Assembly: GCA_900316015.1 (NCBI GenBank)
Contig: ONBG01000001.1
Span: forward strand, 1-64,000
Length of the DNA: 64,000 nt
Origin: an uncultured Prevotella sp.
GTDB lineage: Bacteria; Bacteroidota; Bacteroidia; Bacteroidales; Bacteroidaceae
Direction: 5' to 3'
Shown: positions 1 through 7,018 of the stretch, piece after piece
Numbering within the stretch: the first letter of the stretch is position 1
Layout: each line of letters opens with the position of its first letter
Translations under genes and position numbers: made by a program
The notes under the pieces: generated by a model
Seen by the model: only the letters and a program-made list of their open reading frames with translations
Database searches by the model: none
Told to the model about the DNA's origin: nothing

Positions 1-32
1 GGCTCTCTGCCGAGGAGATCAAGAAATTGTAA
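1..32 (+). CDS. 3' end of an unknown gene, possibly a VapB-type antitoxin
   Basis: The frame beginning at position 3 reads LSAEEIKKL and stops at 30-32. A helical charged tail directly before a PIN-domain remnant would suit the antitoxin of a VapBC pair, where the antitoxin lies just upstream of the toxin. Only nine residues are visible, so the family is inferred from position alone. A perfect hairpin follows six bases after the stop. Confidence 0.35.
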   Translation, partial: LSAEEIKKL

Positions 33-37
33 AGGGT

Positions 38-61
38 GTTGCGATCCATTTGGATCGCAAC
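38..61 (+). terminator. Perfect hairpin after the first stop codon
   Basis: GTTGCGATCC (38-47) pairs perfectly with GGATCGCAAC (52-61) across the loop ATTT. The following bases hold some T but no clean U-tract. It is probably the terminator of the gene ending at 32, or the left part of the adjoining repeat. Confidence 0.5.
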
Positions 62-153
62 ATTCGTTCTTACCACCTTCTCGCAAAGGAAGAACTCAAG
101 CAAGCTTGGTTCTGCTCATCTGGCTTAACGAAAACGTTCGCGTAAGCGAACGT
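62..153 (+). repeat. Dispersed structured repeat, copy 1
   Basis: Bases 91-138 are identical over 48 bp to 6916-6963 in the tandem copies at 6806-6963; the left part (62-90) is more diverged. It contains the imperfect inverted repeat that starts with AGAACTCAAGC and ends with GCTTGGTTCT. It ends in a perfect hairpin, ACGTTCGC (134-141), loop GTAA, GCGAACGT (146-153). No protein is encoded. It lies exactly where the start of the neighbouring PIN-toxin gene should be. Confidence 0.7.
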
Positions 154-570
154 TTACCTCGACACTAACATCCTCGTCTTTCTTGCAAGGAAAGACCGAA
201 GCGATATTAGCAAAGACGTGGGTGCGTTGCTGACAGACTATGCGAACCATATGATGACCAGCACAGTCTGTATCCATGAGCTCATCCACCTATTCCAAAT
301 CGGAAAGATGCATCCACGTAGGCAAGATCCCCTTACCAGTGTCGCTGACTTTGAACGATGGTTGGCAGATCTGGGCATTGACATAGTACCCGTTACAGTT
401 AGGCTCTTCATCAACTTGCTCGCCTTCCGCTCAGTGACGACCATCGGGATCCTAACGACCGCCTAATCATCGCCCAGGCCATCAGTGATCGTACTCCACT
501 CGTAAGCTCCGACCGCAAGTTCTACAAGTACGAGCGATATGGTCTTGAGCTTGTCTTTAACGAGCGATAG
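149..570 (+). pseudogene. PIN-domain (VapC-type) toxin, start lost and frameshifted
   Basis: The frame from 149 reads NVYLDTNILVFLA, the first acidic motif of PIN-domain ribonucleases, preceded by an in-frame TAA at 143-145 and no start codon. The second acidic residue is in VCIHELIHLF. Near 397-403 the homologous reading leaves this frame: the original frame drifts to a stop at 464-466, while the next frame reads LARLPLSDDHRDPNDRLIIA and then LVSSDRKF before stopping at 568-570. All four acidic motifs of the family can be found, split over two frames. Such toxins are Mg-dependent ribonucleases held in check by a VapB antitoxin. Here the 5' end is replaced by a repeat and an indel breaks the frame, so no active toxin is expected. 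Confidence 0.75.
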
Positions 571-582
571 CCTACTCTTTCT

Positions 583-631
583 CCCTGCAATCAAGTCTTG
601 GAATAATCATTCATCACGAGCAAAATAGGAT
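583..631 (+). repeat. Direct repeat: duplicated 3' end of a propeller lipoprotein gene (copy A)
   Basis: Bases 583-631 match 2360-2408 at 48 of 49 positions. In the downstream copy these bases encode the last residues of the lipoprotein ending at 2405 (IKSWNNHSSRAK and stop); the same residues and stop can be read here. It looks like the remains of a second copy of that gene, left after duplication followed by deletion. Confidence 0.8.
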
Positions 632-818
632 AGTGCGCCTCGTTGGCATCTTGATTTCCCTGCTCTCCTGTTGTTCGTCCTTCTTTTACTAAAAAAAGGT
701 AGAAGATCTGCTAATGCTGCGGAACTTAATCTTAAATCCCACATCAGTGGATTTTGTAACAGAAAGTTTAAAGATGTTAAATGAAGTATAATGTTTCTTT
801 ATTATTAAAAAGTTAATG

Positions 819-826
819 TATTTTTG
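819..826 (+). promoter_or_regulatory. Candidate -7 promoter element of the NVEALA gene
   Basis: TATTTTTG fits the Bacteroidota -7 consensus TAnnTTTG and lies 57 bases before the NVEALA start at 884. No convincing TTTG -33 element is present at the usual distance. Confidence 0.35.
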
Positions 827-883
827 TCTATTCTTGAGGATGAAGTCTATCAACATTACAATTTATAATTTAAAATTAAAATC

Positions 884-1165
884 ATGAAAAAAAAAGTATT
901 ATTATCAATGATGACACTTGCAGCAGTGACAGTAGGGGCGTTCACGGGTTATAAAACATTAGAGAAAAAAGCTTCTACATCTGATCTCTTGCTTACAGAA
1001 AACATTGAGGCGTTGAGCTCTGAAGAAAATGGTTCTAAAACATATGTATGTTACAACAGTATTACTTCTAAAGATGGTAACATGGTGAGATATTGTCCTA
1101 CATGTACATATGTTCCTGGCACAGATACTTGGTATGCACCTGAGCATACTTGTACCAAGAAATAG
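884..1165 (+). CDS. NVEALA family secreted small protein
   Basis: This 93-residue protein has an N-terminal signal-like segment (MKKKVLLSMMTLAAVTVGAF) followed by the family motif, here TENIEALSSEE at about 38-48, corresponding to the NVEALA consensus. The presumed mature part (about 45-93) carries four cysteines, in YVCYNS, YCPTC and EHTCTKK, as usual for the family, whose function is unknown. The motif is thought to mark processing. It stands first in a run of propeller lipoproteins, 106 bases before the preferred start of the next gene. The gene is markedly AT-rich compared with the efflux genes downstream. I infer a small secreted or surface-exposed cysteine-containing peptide. Confidence 0.85.
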   Translation: MKKKVLLSMMTLAAVTVGAFTGYKTLEKKASTSDLLLTENIEALSSEENGSKTYVCYNSITSKDGNMVRYCPTCTYVPGTDTWYAPEHTCTKK

Positions 1166-1271
1166 CCATTTAAATTTGTAAAATCTTCATTAGATAAAAC
1201 TTTTTATGTATGGGTGCGACTCCATGCATAAAAAGTTATTTTTAATTGAATTCATAAATAGTATGTTAGCA

Positions 1272-2405
1272 ATGAACAGTCATAGAAAGTATTTCTTCAT
1301 ATTATCTTGTACCATATTGTTCCTGACCAGTTGCAATCACTGGAAAGGAAAGATTGCCAAAGAGACGATGGCCTTTGATACTGTTATCTACCAGAAAGAC
1401 CCTCTCGCAACTTATGTCTTGGACAAAAGAAAGAGTAGATGCGTGGTATCAGACAATTTGCCAGTAAAAAACTTCGCCATCGTGGATAGCTTGATGTTTG
1501 TCGATACAGGAAGGGACCATGGAATGGTGGAAGTGCTTTCTATGAATGACTTCTTATCAAAAGGTAGCTTTGGCAACAAAGGTAGGGCCTCTGGAGAATT
1601 TACGAATGGCATCAACTTGGGATTGTATACCACGTTTAGGAAAAAGGGAAATACTTTATGTGCTACACTATATGACATGGTCACGGGAAAGGTCTTTTCT
1701 GTTGATATAAGTAGTTTTCTAAAACATGGAAAGGCGATATTGGTGGAAGAATTCAAGAATACGGAAATACCCCAGCCTGCATTTTGGGTTAAGCAATTAT
1801 CTGATTCCGTTCTGTTCGCGAAAGTATTGACCAACGAGGAGACCACTCAGAGGAGGCTTCTTGTGAGAAACGGGAACGTGGAGAGTCTGAAAAGCATGGC
1901 TTTCGCAGACGAGTTTGCGGTTCCCCAGAATACTGATTTCAACATGATCTCCACGCTAATCGGCGTATCCCCTGACCAACGTAAATGTGTCGAGGCAATG
2001 CTTGACATGAACTATATGAACGTTTATACTCCCATGAGTGGCAAAGGGTTTACTGTGTGCTGTGGGGACAAGCTAGACCTATTGAGTGACGCGCTGTCTT
2101 TGTCTAAGGCGGAAAGAAGATATATGTTTGCTGACGTGCGCGCCTATGATTTTGGATTTGCAGTACTGAAATATGACATAGACGAGAGAACTTATGAAGC
2201 TGGAGATGATTTTACGCCTACTATCCTTGTGTTTGATTGGAATGGGAAGTCTCTGGGCGAACTGAAGCCCAACATAAAATTTAATCACTTTGACATGGAC
2301 GTTCGCAAAGGTTTTTTATATGTCTTGGACGCAGAAAGTAGGATAAGGCAATATAGTATCCCTGTAATCAAGTCTTGGAATAATCATTCATCACGAGCAA
2401 AATAG
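1272..2405 (+). CDS. BF3164-type (TolB-like propeller) lipoprotein
   Basis: I prefer the ATG at 1272 because it gives a normal lipoprotein signal peptide of 21 residues ending in the lipobox LTSC (MNSHRKYFFILSCTILFLTSC); the frame is open back to an ATG at 1206, which would give a 22-residue extension unlike a signal peptide. The 377-residue product resembles the TolB-like beta-propeller lipoproteins (BF3164 type) often found beside NVEALA genes. Its end, VFDWNGKSLGEL then RKGFLYVLDAE and RQYSIPVIK, matches the end of the lipoprotein at 13096-14154, so the two are distant paralogues. Biochemical role unknown; probably outer-membrane anchored. Its last 49 bases occur again at 583-631. Confidence 0.75.
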   Translation: MNSHRKYFFILSCTILFLTSCNHWKGKIAKETMAFDTVIYQKDPLATYVLDKRKSRCVVSDNLPVKNFAIVDSLMFVDTGRDHGMVEVLSMNDFLSKGSFGNKGRASGEFTNGINLGLYTTFRKKGNTLCATLYDMVTGKVFSVDISSFLKHGKAILVEEFKNTEIPQPAFWVKQLSDSVLFAKVLTNEETTQRRLLVRNGNVESLKSMAFADEFAVPQNTDFNMISTLIGVSPDQRKCVEAMLDMNYMNVYTPMSGKGFTVCCGDKLDLLSDALSLSKAERRYMFADVRAYDFGFAVLKYDIDERTYEAGDDFTPTILVFDWNGKSLGELKPNIKFNHFDMDVRKGFLYVLDAESRIRQYSIPVIKSWNNHSSRAK

Positions 2406-2408
2406 GAT
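2360..2408 (+). repeat. Direct repeat: 3' end of the propeller gene (copy B)
   Basis: Partner of the copy at 583-631, with one mismatch in 49 bases. The two copies bracket about 1.8 kb holding the NVEALA gene and the propeller gene, as expected if that pair had once been amplified as a unit. Confidence 0.8.
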
Positions 2409-2572
2409 TGTAACCGAATGGCTATACCTATTATCCAATCCTCCCTCTGTAAGGGTTGGACTCTATCATATCCCGTGGCTCCCTTCATTCCCAATTTGAC
2501 GGTCAATAAGAAGGAAATATGTATAGAAACGTTAAATCACCGGTTTTGCATGGCAATGCCAGATATAATATG

Positions 2573-2580
2573 TATATTTG
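2573..2580 (+). promoter_or_regulatory. Candidate -7 promoter element for the lipoprotein at 2644
   Basis: TATATTTG fits TAnnTTTG and lies 63 bases before the start codon. The nearest TTTG upstream (2545-2548) is 24 bases away, slightly longer than the usual 19-20. Confidence 0.45.
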
Positions 2581-2643
2581 CAAACAAAGAGGGAAAGCCT
2601 CGAATCATCGGAACCTAAATAGAAACCTTATGCAAGCATAAAC

Positions 2644-3828
2644 ATGAAAACTTTGTGCAAAGCGAATATCCTCAGAGCCTCCAATCGGATCGGAAGGTAT
2701 CTCCTTGCGGGTATCTTCCTACTGTTTTTTTGCCTGTTGGTACAGTCTTGCAAGGAGTCAGGGGTTGGCCCTGCAACTGAGACGATATCAGTCAAGCCAG
2801 ATCGCGTGTCAGACTATAAGGATGTAATTGACCATCTGCGAATAGTAGCCTTGTCAACGACAAAGGACGCATACATGGCGAGCTTGAACAAGGTGCAGGT
2901 TTATGATGACTATTTTTTCTTCAATGACAATAAGGACATTTTGTTCCTGTTCAAGAGGAATGGAGACCTCGTCTCTACTTCAAGGCGAGTTATGGGCTAT
3001 GGAAAAGGAGAATATCATCTATGTCTTGACTATTCCTACAATGCATATAGCAATCAAATAGAGGTATTGGTTCCTGGCGGGATCCTGTTCTTTGACCGCA
3101 ACTTCCATTTCCTGAGGAAAGTGACGTTCATGGATAAGGAATTGAAGTCTGGCTATTTTGATTTTATCAATGATCTGGGAGAAAATCGCCATTTATTGAT
3201 GGAAATGCCAGAAAATGTGAAAAAAGAGGAATTCCAATATTATATATATGACTCTCAGAAAGAAAGAATTATATTATCTAAATCCTATTCTCCAGATTGT
3301 CAGTATATAACAATGCAGCGAAGAAATATCAGCGATCACGATTTCCTCGCTTTCCCTTGCATGAACTATACCTTTTATAAGATAAACCTTCAGGACTACT
3401 GGTTGACACCATTTGTCCATCTTGATTTTGGGGAAAAGTCATGGGATGAAGGCGATATTGGTGGGAGCACTGATATAGATAAGATAAGAGAATCCATGCT
3501 AAAGACAAAGAAGTCTTTAGCCTTGCGAACGTACAAGAGTGGTGATATGCTTGTATCCCTAATCAAGGAAGGCCCAAGGATAGAGAATTTCAAGACAGCC
3601 ATTATAAACCTGAAAACAAAGGATGTTAAGGTTCTTAAGTATGACTACGGCACGATCAAGATTCCTTTTATGGACTATTATCTGAATGGCGTGATCTATG
3701 CCTGCGTGCCCGCAGAGAAGTTGGCGGATTATGTTGATGAGAGCTTGTTGGATGAAGAGTCGAAATCTGTCTTTGCCTCACGTTCCGATGATTCTAATTA
3801 TTATATGCTTGAGTATTATTTGAAATGA
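2644..3828 (+). CDS. 6-bladed beta-propeller lipoprotein (BF3461/DUF5128-like)
   Basis: A 394-residue protein with a long basic N-region, a hydrophobic stretch (AGIFLLFFCLLVQ) and a lipobox ending at Cys36 (VQSC). The mature part has the repeating pattern of the Bacteroidales 6-bladed propeller family: VDHLRIVALSTT-like opening strand, then DDYFFFNDNKDILFLFKRNG, RRVMGYGKGEYHLCLDY and IEVLVPGGILFFDRNF. Such proteins are common beside NVEALA genes and are of unknown function. It has its own candidate promoter and is separated from the preceding gene by 238 bases, in which I see no other real gene. Probably lipid-anchored at the cell surface or in the periplasm. Confidence 0.75.
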   Translation: MKTLCKANILRASNRIGRYLLAGIFLLFFCLLVQSCKESGVGPATETISVKPDRVSDYKDVIDHLRIVALSTTKDAYMASLNKVQVYDDYFFFNDNKDILFLFKRNGDLVSTSRRVMGYGKGEYHLCLDYSYNAYSNQIEVLVPGGILFFDRNFHFLRKVTFMDKELKSGYFDFINDLGENRHLLMEMPENVKKEEFQYYIYDSQKERIILSKSYSPDCQYITMQRRNISDHDFLAFPCMNYTFYKINLQDYWLTPFVHLDFGEKSWDEGDIGGSTDIDKIRESMLKTKKSLALRTYKSGDMLVSLIKEGPRIENFKTAIINLKTKDVKVLKYDYGTIKIPFMDYYLNGVIYACVPAEKLADYVDESLLDEESKSVFASRSDDSNYYMLEYYLK

Positions 3829-4257
3829 GAACACGATCTTTCTTGCTCATCCCCTCTTTTTATCAAGGACCAGTATAAATTCTTACCAAAAGAGAGCGAT
3901 CATCCACAATTTTTGTTTACCTTTGCAAAAGCACTGAGGCAGGCGGGAAGGTACAATGACAGCAATGCCATCCTGCGCCAGGGCACCTTAATAAGCAACG
4001 ACCCTATGTTTTACCTATTGCAAGGAAATAATTATAAAGACATGAAACAGTACCCGCTTGCAGAACGGGCTTACAGGAAAGCCTATGCTATGATGCCCAA
4101 CCGGATCTATCCCCTTTACCAGCTCATGCTGCTCTATCAAGTTTCGGGACAACGGGGAAAGATGAGGCAGATGGCAAGGAAAATACTGGAGTTCCGCCCA
4201 AAGGTGCCTTCTCCTGCCACACGGGAAATTAAATCTAAAGCGAAAGAAGTCCTATGA
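3829..4257 (+). pseudogene. 5'-truncated TPR protein, probably the C-terminus of an O-antigen ligase-like (Wzy/TPR) protein
   Basis: The frame is open from the stop of the preceding gene (TGA at 3826-3828) to TGA at 4255-4257. From about 3868 it reads DQYKFLPKESDHPQFLFTFA, then tetratricopeptide-type helices (LLQGNNYKDMKQYPLAERAY, NRIYPLYQLMLLYQ). It contains no ATG before the conserved part; only a TTG at 3913 could start it, giving 114 residues. The composition and the ending TREIKSKAKEVL resemble, from memory, the soluble C-terminal TPR tail of Bacteroidales O-antigen ligase family proteins, whose membrane part is absent here. The stop overlaps the start of the TolC gene (ATGA at 4254-4257). 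It may be a relic or a short translated TPR protein. Confidence 0.5.
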
Positions 4258-5717
4258 GAAAGATATTGTCCTTGGTCATGTTGTTCGGACTGACGGTGAA
4301 CGCGCAACAGCTGACCTTACAGAATGCGATCACCATAGCACAGGAGAACTCCTATGACACCCAGTTGGCAAAGTTCGCCTTTATGTCAAAATACTGGGCA
4401 TACCGCTCTTTCCTGGCTGACCTGCGCCCATCGGTCAACCTGAATGGAAGCGTGGCGAACTTCGACCATTCGCTGGTATCAGTGAGAAACTATGATGACG
4501 GACAGGTGTCTTATGTCAACAACAATTCCCTGTCCAACAGCCTCACGCTTTCTGTCGACCAGAAAATCGCGGCTACTGGGGGAACGGTCTCCTTACAGTC
4601 GTATCTCTATAGCCTTAACCAGTTCTCGTACGATGAGGCGACATTCAACTCACAGCCGATCAGGCTTAGCTATACGCAGCCCTTCAAGGCCTTCAATACT
4701 TTGAAATGGGACAAGAAGACGGCACCGTTAGAATACCAGATCGCCCAGAAAAACTACCTCGCTTCTATGCAGCAGATCACCATACAGGTTACTACGCTGT
4801 TCTTCGACGTGTTAGCGGCACAGTCTGACTATAAGCAGAGCGCGGCAACGGTCAAAGACCGGGAACAGTTGTTCGAGATCGCGAAGAAAAGGCTCGACTT
4901 AGGCACGACGACAAAGAGCGAAGTACTGCAATTGGAGCTATCTCTCCTGAATGCAAGGGTGGCGGAGAGCAAGAACAAGTTGGCGTTAGACGATAAGATG
5001 TACCAGCTCTTCTCCTACCTGCGCGTCAGCGACTACAGCCAAGCAGAGTTGGTGCCGCCTTACCATGTCCCGGACATGTTGCTGAACGTGGAGGATGTCC
5101 TGAGGAAGGCGATCAGCAATTCTTCCCATACCCTGGAGCAGAAGCAGGAAATGCTGAAGGCGGAACGAGCCCTGGCACAGGCAAAGGCAGGACGAGGACT
5201 GCAACTGACCTTGCGCGGGGAAGTGGGCTTCACGAAAACTGCACATTCCTTCGGGCGGGCTTACCAACGGCTCAATGACAATGAGATCGTGGGGCTTACC
5301 CTCTCACTGCCCATCTTCGACTGGGGCGTGAGCAAGGGAAAGGTGAGGATGGCACAGGCAGAACTGGACCTCGCCAAGACCAAGAACGAACAGGGGCACC
5401 TCGACTATATGCAGGAACTACGCAGGAAGGTGATGATGTTCAACACACAGCCCGCACAGTGCCGGGATGCGCTCCGGGCACAGGAGATCGCCGAGGAGAG
5501 ATATGGAATCACGAAGAAACGCTTCGAGACGGGAGCGGTGTCCGTGACGGAACTCAATACGGCACAGCAGGAACTGGAATCGGCAAAGACTCAATATATC
5601 GCATTGCTCCAGACGTTCTGGACTGATTACTTCTCTTTGCAGAAGGCAACGCTCTACGACTGGATCAATCGCTCGGACATACATGTTGATTTTGACAAAC
5701 TAAGAAATACGAAATAA
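4254..5717 (+). CDS. TolC family outer membrane efflux protein
   Basis: A 487-residue protein with signal peptide MRKILSLVMLFGLTVNAQQ and the two-fold TolC/OEP layout: LTLQNAITIAQENSYDTQLA at the start of the first half, and the typical barrel-entry segment VGLTLSLPIFDWGVSKGKV in the second half, each followed by long helices. TolC proteins are trimeric outer-membrane channels that complete tripartite pumps. The start overlaps the previous stop. A periplasmic adaptor and two RND permeases follow on the same strand, so it is almost certainly the exit duct of that pump. Confidence 0.9.
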   Translation: MRKILSLVMLFGLTVNAQQLTLQNAITIAQENSYDTQLAKFAFMSKYWAYRSFLADLRPSVNLNGSVANFDHSLVSVRNYDDGQVSYVNNNSLSNSLTLSVDQKIAATGGTVSLQSYLYSLNQFSYDEATFNSQPIRLSYTQPFKAFNTLKWDKKTAPLEYQIAQKNYLASMQQITIQVTTLFFDVLAAQSDYKQSAATVKDREQLFEIAKKRLDLGTTTKSEVLQLELSLLNARVAESKNKLALDDKMYQLFSYLRVSDYSQAELVPPYHVPDMLLNVEDVLRKAISNSSHTLEQKQEMLKAERALAQAKAGRGLQLTLRGEVGFTKTAHSFGRAYQRLNDNEIVGLTLSLPIFDWGVSKGKVRMAQAELDLAKTKNEQGHLDYMQELRRKVMMFNTQPAQCRDALRAQEIAEERYGITKKRFETGAVSVTELNTAQQELESAKTQYIALLQTFWTDYFSLQKATLYDWINRSDIHVDFDKLRNTK

Positions 5718-5722
5718 GAACG

Positions 5723-6805
5723 ATGAAAAAGCTGGATTTGATACTTTGCGTGGCCTTGTTGGCCGTGGGCTTGGCTTCCTGCAAGCAAAAGGATGGCAAG
5801 GAGCAAGATGCGCCGTCGCAGGAACAGGGACAGACGGTCGTGGAGGTGGACACGATGAACTTGAAAAGCCTGACATTCCAGAAGCAACTGCTGTGCAACG
5901 GGAAGCTCGTGGCCATCCGGAAGGCAGACCTGCAATGCAGCAAGCAGGGGGAGATCCTGCAAAGGGTGGCTGTGGTGGAAGGCCAGCGCGTGGCCAAGGG
6001 CGCACTGCTGTGCGTCTCGGAAACCCGCGATAAACAAGCTGGCCTGGAAAAAGCACAGCACGACCTGGAAAAGGCAAGGGTGGAACTGCAGGACAAGTTG
6101 ATTGGACTGGGCTACGACGGCAACCTCACAAAGGTACCTGCGAACGTGCTCCATAGGGCAGAGATCGTGTCGGGATACTATACGGCAAAGTTCCAGTTGC
6201 AAGCTGCCAAGAACAATTTGGCTGCCTGCGAGCTCAGGGCTCCTTTCGCTGGGAGGATCGCCAACCTGCAGGCGCGGGCCCACCAGCCCGGGGACAAGTT
6301 CGCCACACTGATCGACGACTCTTTCTTCGAGGTGGAATTCAGTATCCTTGAGGCTGAGCTTGCCTTCGTGAAGCCAGGACTGGCCGTGAAAGTCACTCCG
6401 TATGCGGATACTAGGGAAACTTACACAGGAATGGTGACGGAGATCAACCCAACCGTCGACGACAAGGGAATGGTGAAGGTGACCGCACGGGTGAGAAACC
6501 GCTCGTCAAGGCTCATGGATGGAATGAACGTGAAGGTGATCGTGGAAAGGGCAGTGCCCAACATGCTCGTCGTGCCCAAGGAGGCGGTCGTGGAACGAGA
6601 TGGATATCACGTAATCTTCGTCTATGACAAGGAGACAAAGCGTGCAGTGTGGACCTATGTCGACATCCTGTACAGCAACCTGACCAGCTATGCCATTACC
6701 GGGTGTGCCCGGAAGGACACCCATATCAATGCCGGGCTGACCGTGATCATATCGGGCAACCTGAACCTCGCAGACGACACGGAGGTCAGGATCGCTGACA
6801 AGTAA
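5723..6805 (+). CDS. RND efflux periplasmic adaptor lipoprotein (HlyD/MFP family)
   Basis: 360 residues, with a lipoprotein signal whose lipobox is LASC (Cys20). The order is that of membrane-fusion proteins: first half of a lipoyl-like domain (QCSKQGEILQRVAVVEGQRV, about 72-91), a short alpha-helical hairpin (about 105-165), the second lipoyl half (ELRAPFAGRIANLQ, about 170-183), then a beta-barrel and a membrane-proximal domain. It links the inner-membrane permease to TolC. It starts five bases after the tolC stop. A tandem hairpin repeat lies between it and the first permease gene, which could set the ratio of adaptor to permease. Confidence 0.88.
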   Translation: MKKLDLILCVALLAVGLASCKQKDGKEQDAPSQEQGQTVVEVDTMNLKSLTFQKQLLCNGKLVAIRKADLQCSKQGEILQRVAVVEGQRVAKGALLCVSETRDKQAGLEKAQHDLEKARVELQDKLIGLGYDGNLTKVPANVLHRAEIVSGYYTAKFQLQAAKNNLAACELRAPFAGRIANLQARAHQPGDKFATLIDDSFFEVEFSILEAELAFVKPGLAVKVTPYADTRETYTGMVTEINPTVDDKGMVKVTARVRNRSSRLMDGMNVKVIVERAVPNMLVVPKEAVVERDGYHVIFVYDKETKRAVWTYVDILYSNLTSYAITGCARKDTHINAGLTVIISGNLNLADDTEVRIADK

Positions 6806-6963
6806 CGTTCGCTTTCGCGCACCTTTTCTCGCCATGCCAGAGCTCAAGCGAGCTTGGCTCTGCTCATCTGGCTTATCGAAAACGTTCGCTTACGCGCACC
6901 TTTTCTCGCCATGGCAGAACTCAAGCAAGCTTGGTTCTGCTCATCTGGCTTAACGAAAACGTT
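6806..6963 (+). repeat. Dispersed structured repeat, two tandem 77-bp copies
   Basis: Unit a is 6806-6882 and unit b is 6883-6959, differing at six positions; the first bases of a third unit follow to 6963. Each has an imperfect inverted repeat: unit a opens CAGAGCTCAAGC and closes GCTTGGCTCTG, unit b opens CAGAACTCAAGC and closes GCTTGGTTCTG. The A-T pair of unit b is a G-C pair in unit a, a compensatory change that keeps the stem. The same element occurs at 62-153. It sits between the adaptor and permease genes of one operon. Confidence 0.8.
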
Positions 6964-7018
6964 GGATTTCATCCTTCCATTATACTCATGTTATCGTAAA
7001 AACTTAGTAAGACAGTAC

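Larger units (their letters stand above)
571..883. other. Intergenic region with a propeller-gene scrap and a weak promoter
   Basis: Apart from the 49-bp duplicate at 583-631 and the candidate promoter element at 819-826 I see no gene. The stretch is AT-rich, including A-rich and T-rich runs around 680-700 and 790-820. Confidence 0.5.

Noticed and set aside
2418-2618. Open frame of 66 codons between two propeller genes
   Set aside because: No family resemblance, and it covers the promoter of the next gene.
3918-3925. TACCTTTG as a tolC operon promoter
   Set aside because: It lies in the TPR-coding stretch, has no TTTG at the right distance, and is over 300 bases from tolC; kept only as a possibility.
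5654-6283. Long antisense open frames over the TolC and adaptor genes
   Set aside because: Shadows of GC-rich coding sequence; composition is not protein-like and they lie opposite well-recognised genes.
6854-7018. Longer start for the first RND permease
   Set aside because: The 55 extra codons are the translated hairpin repeat; the usual first helix starts at the ATG 7019.
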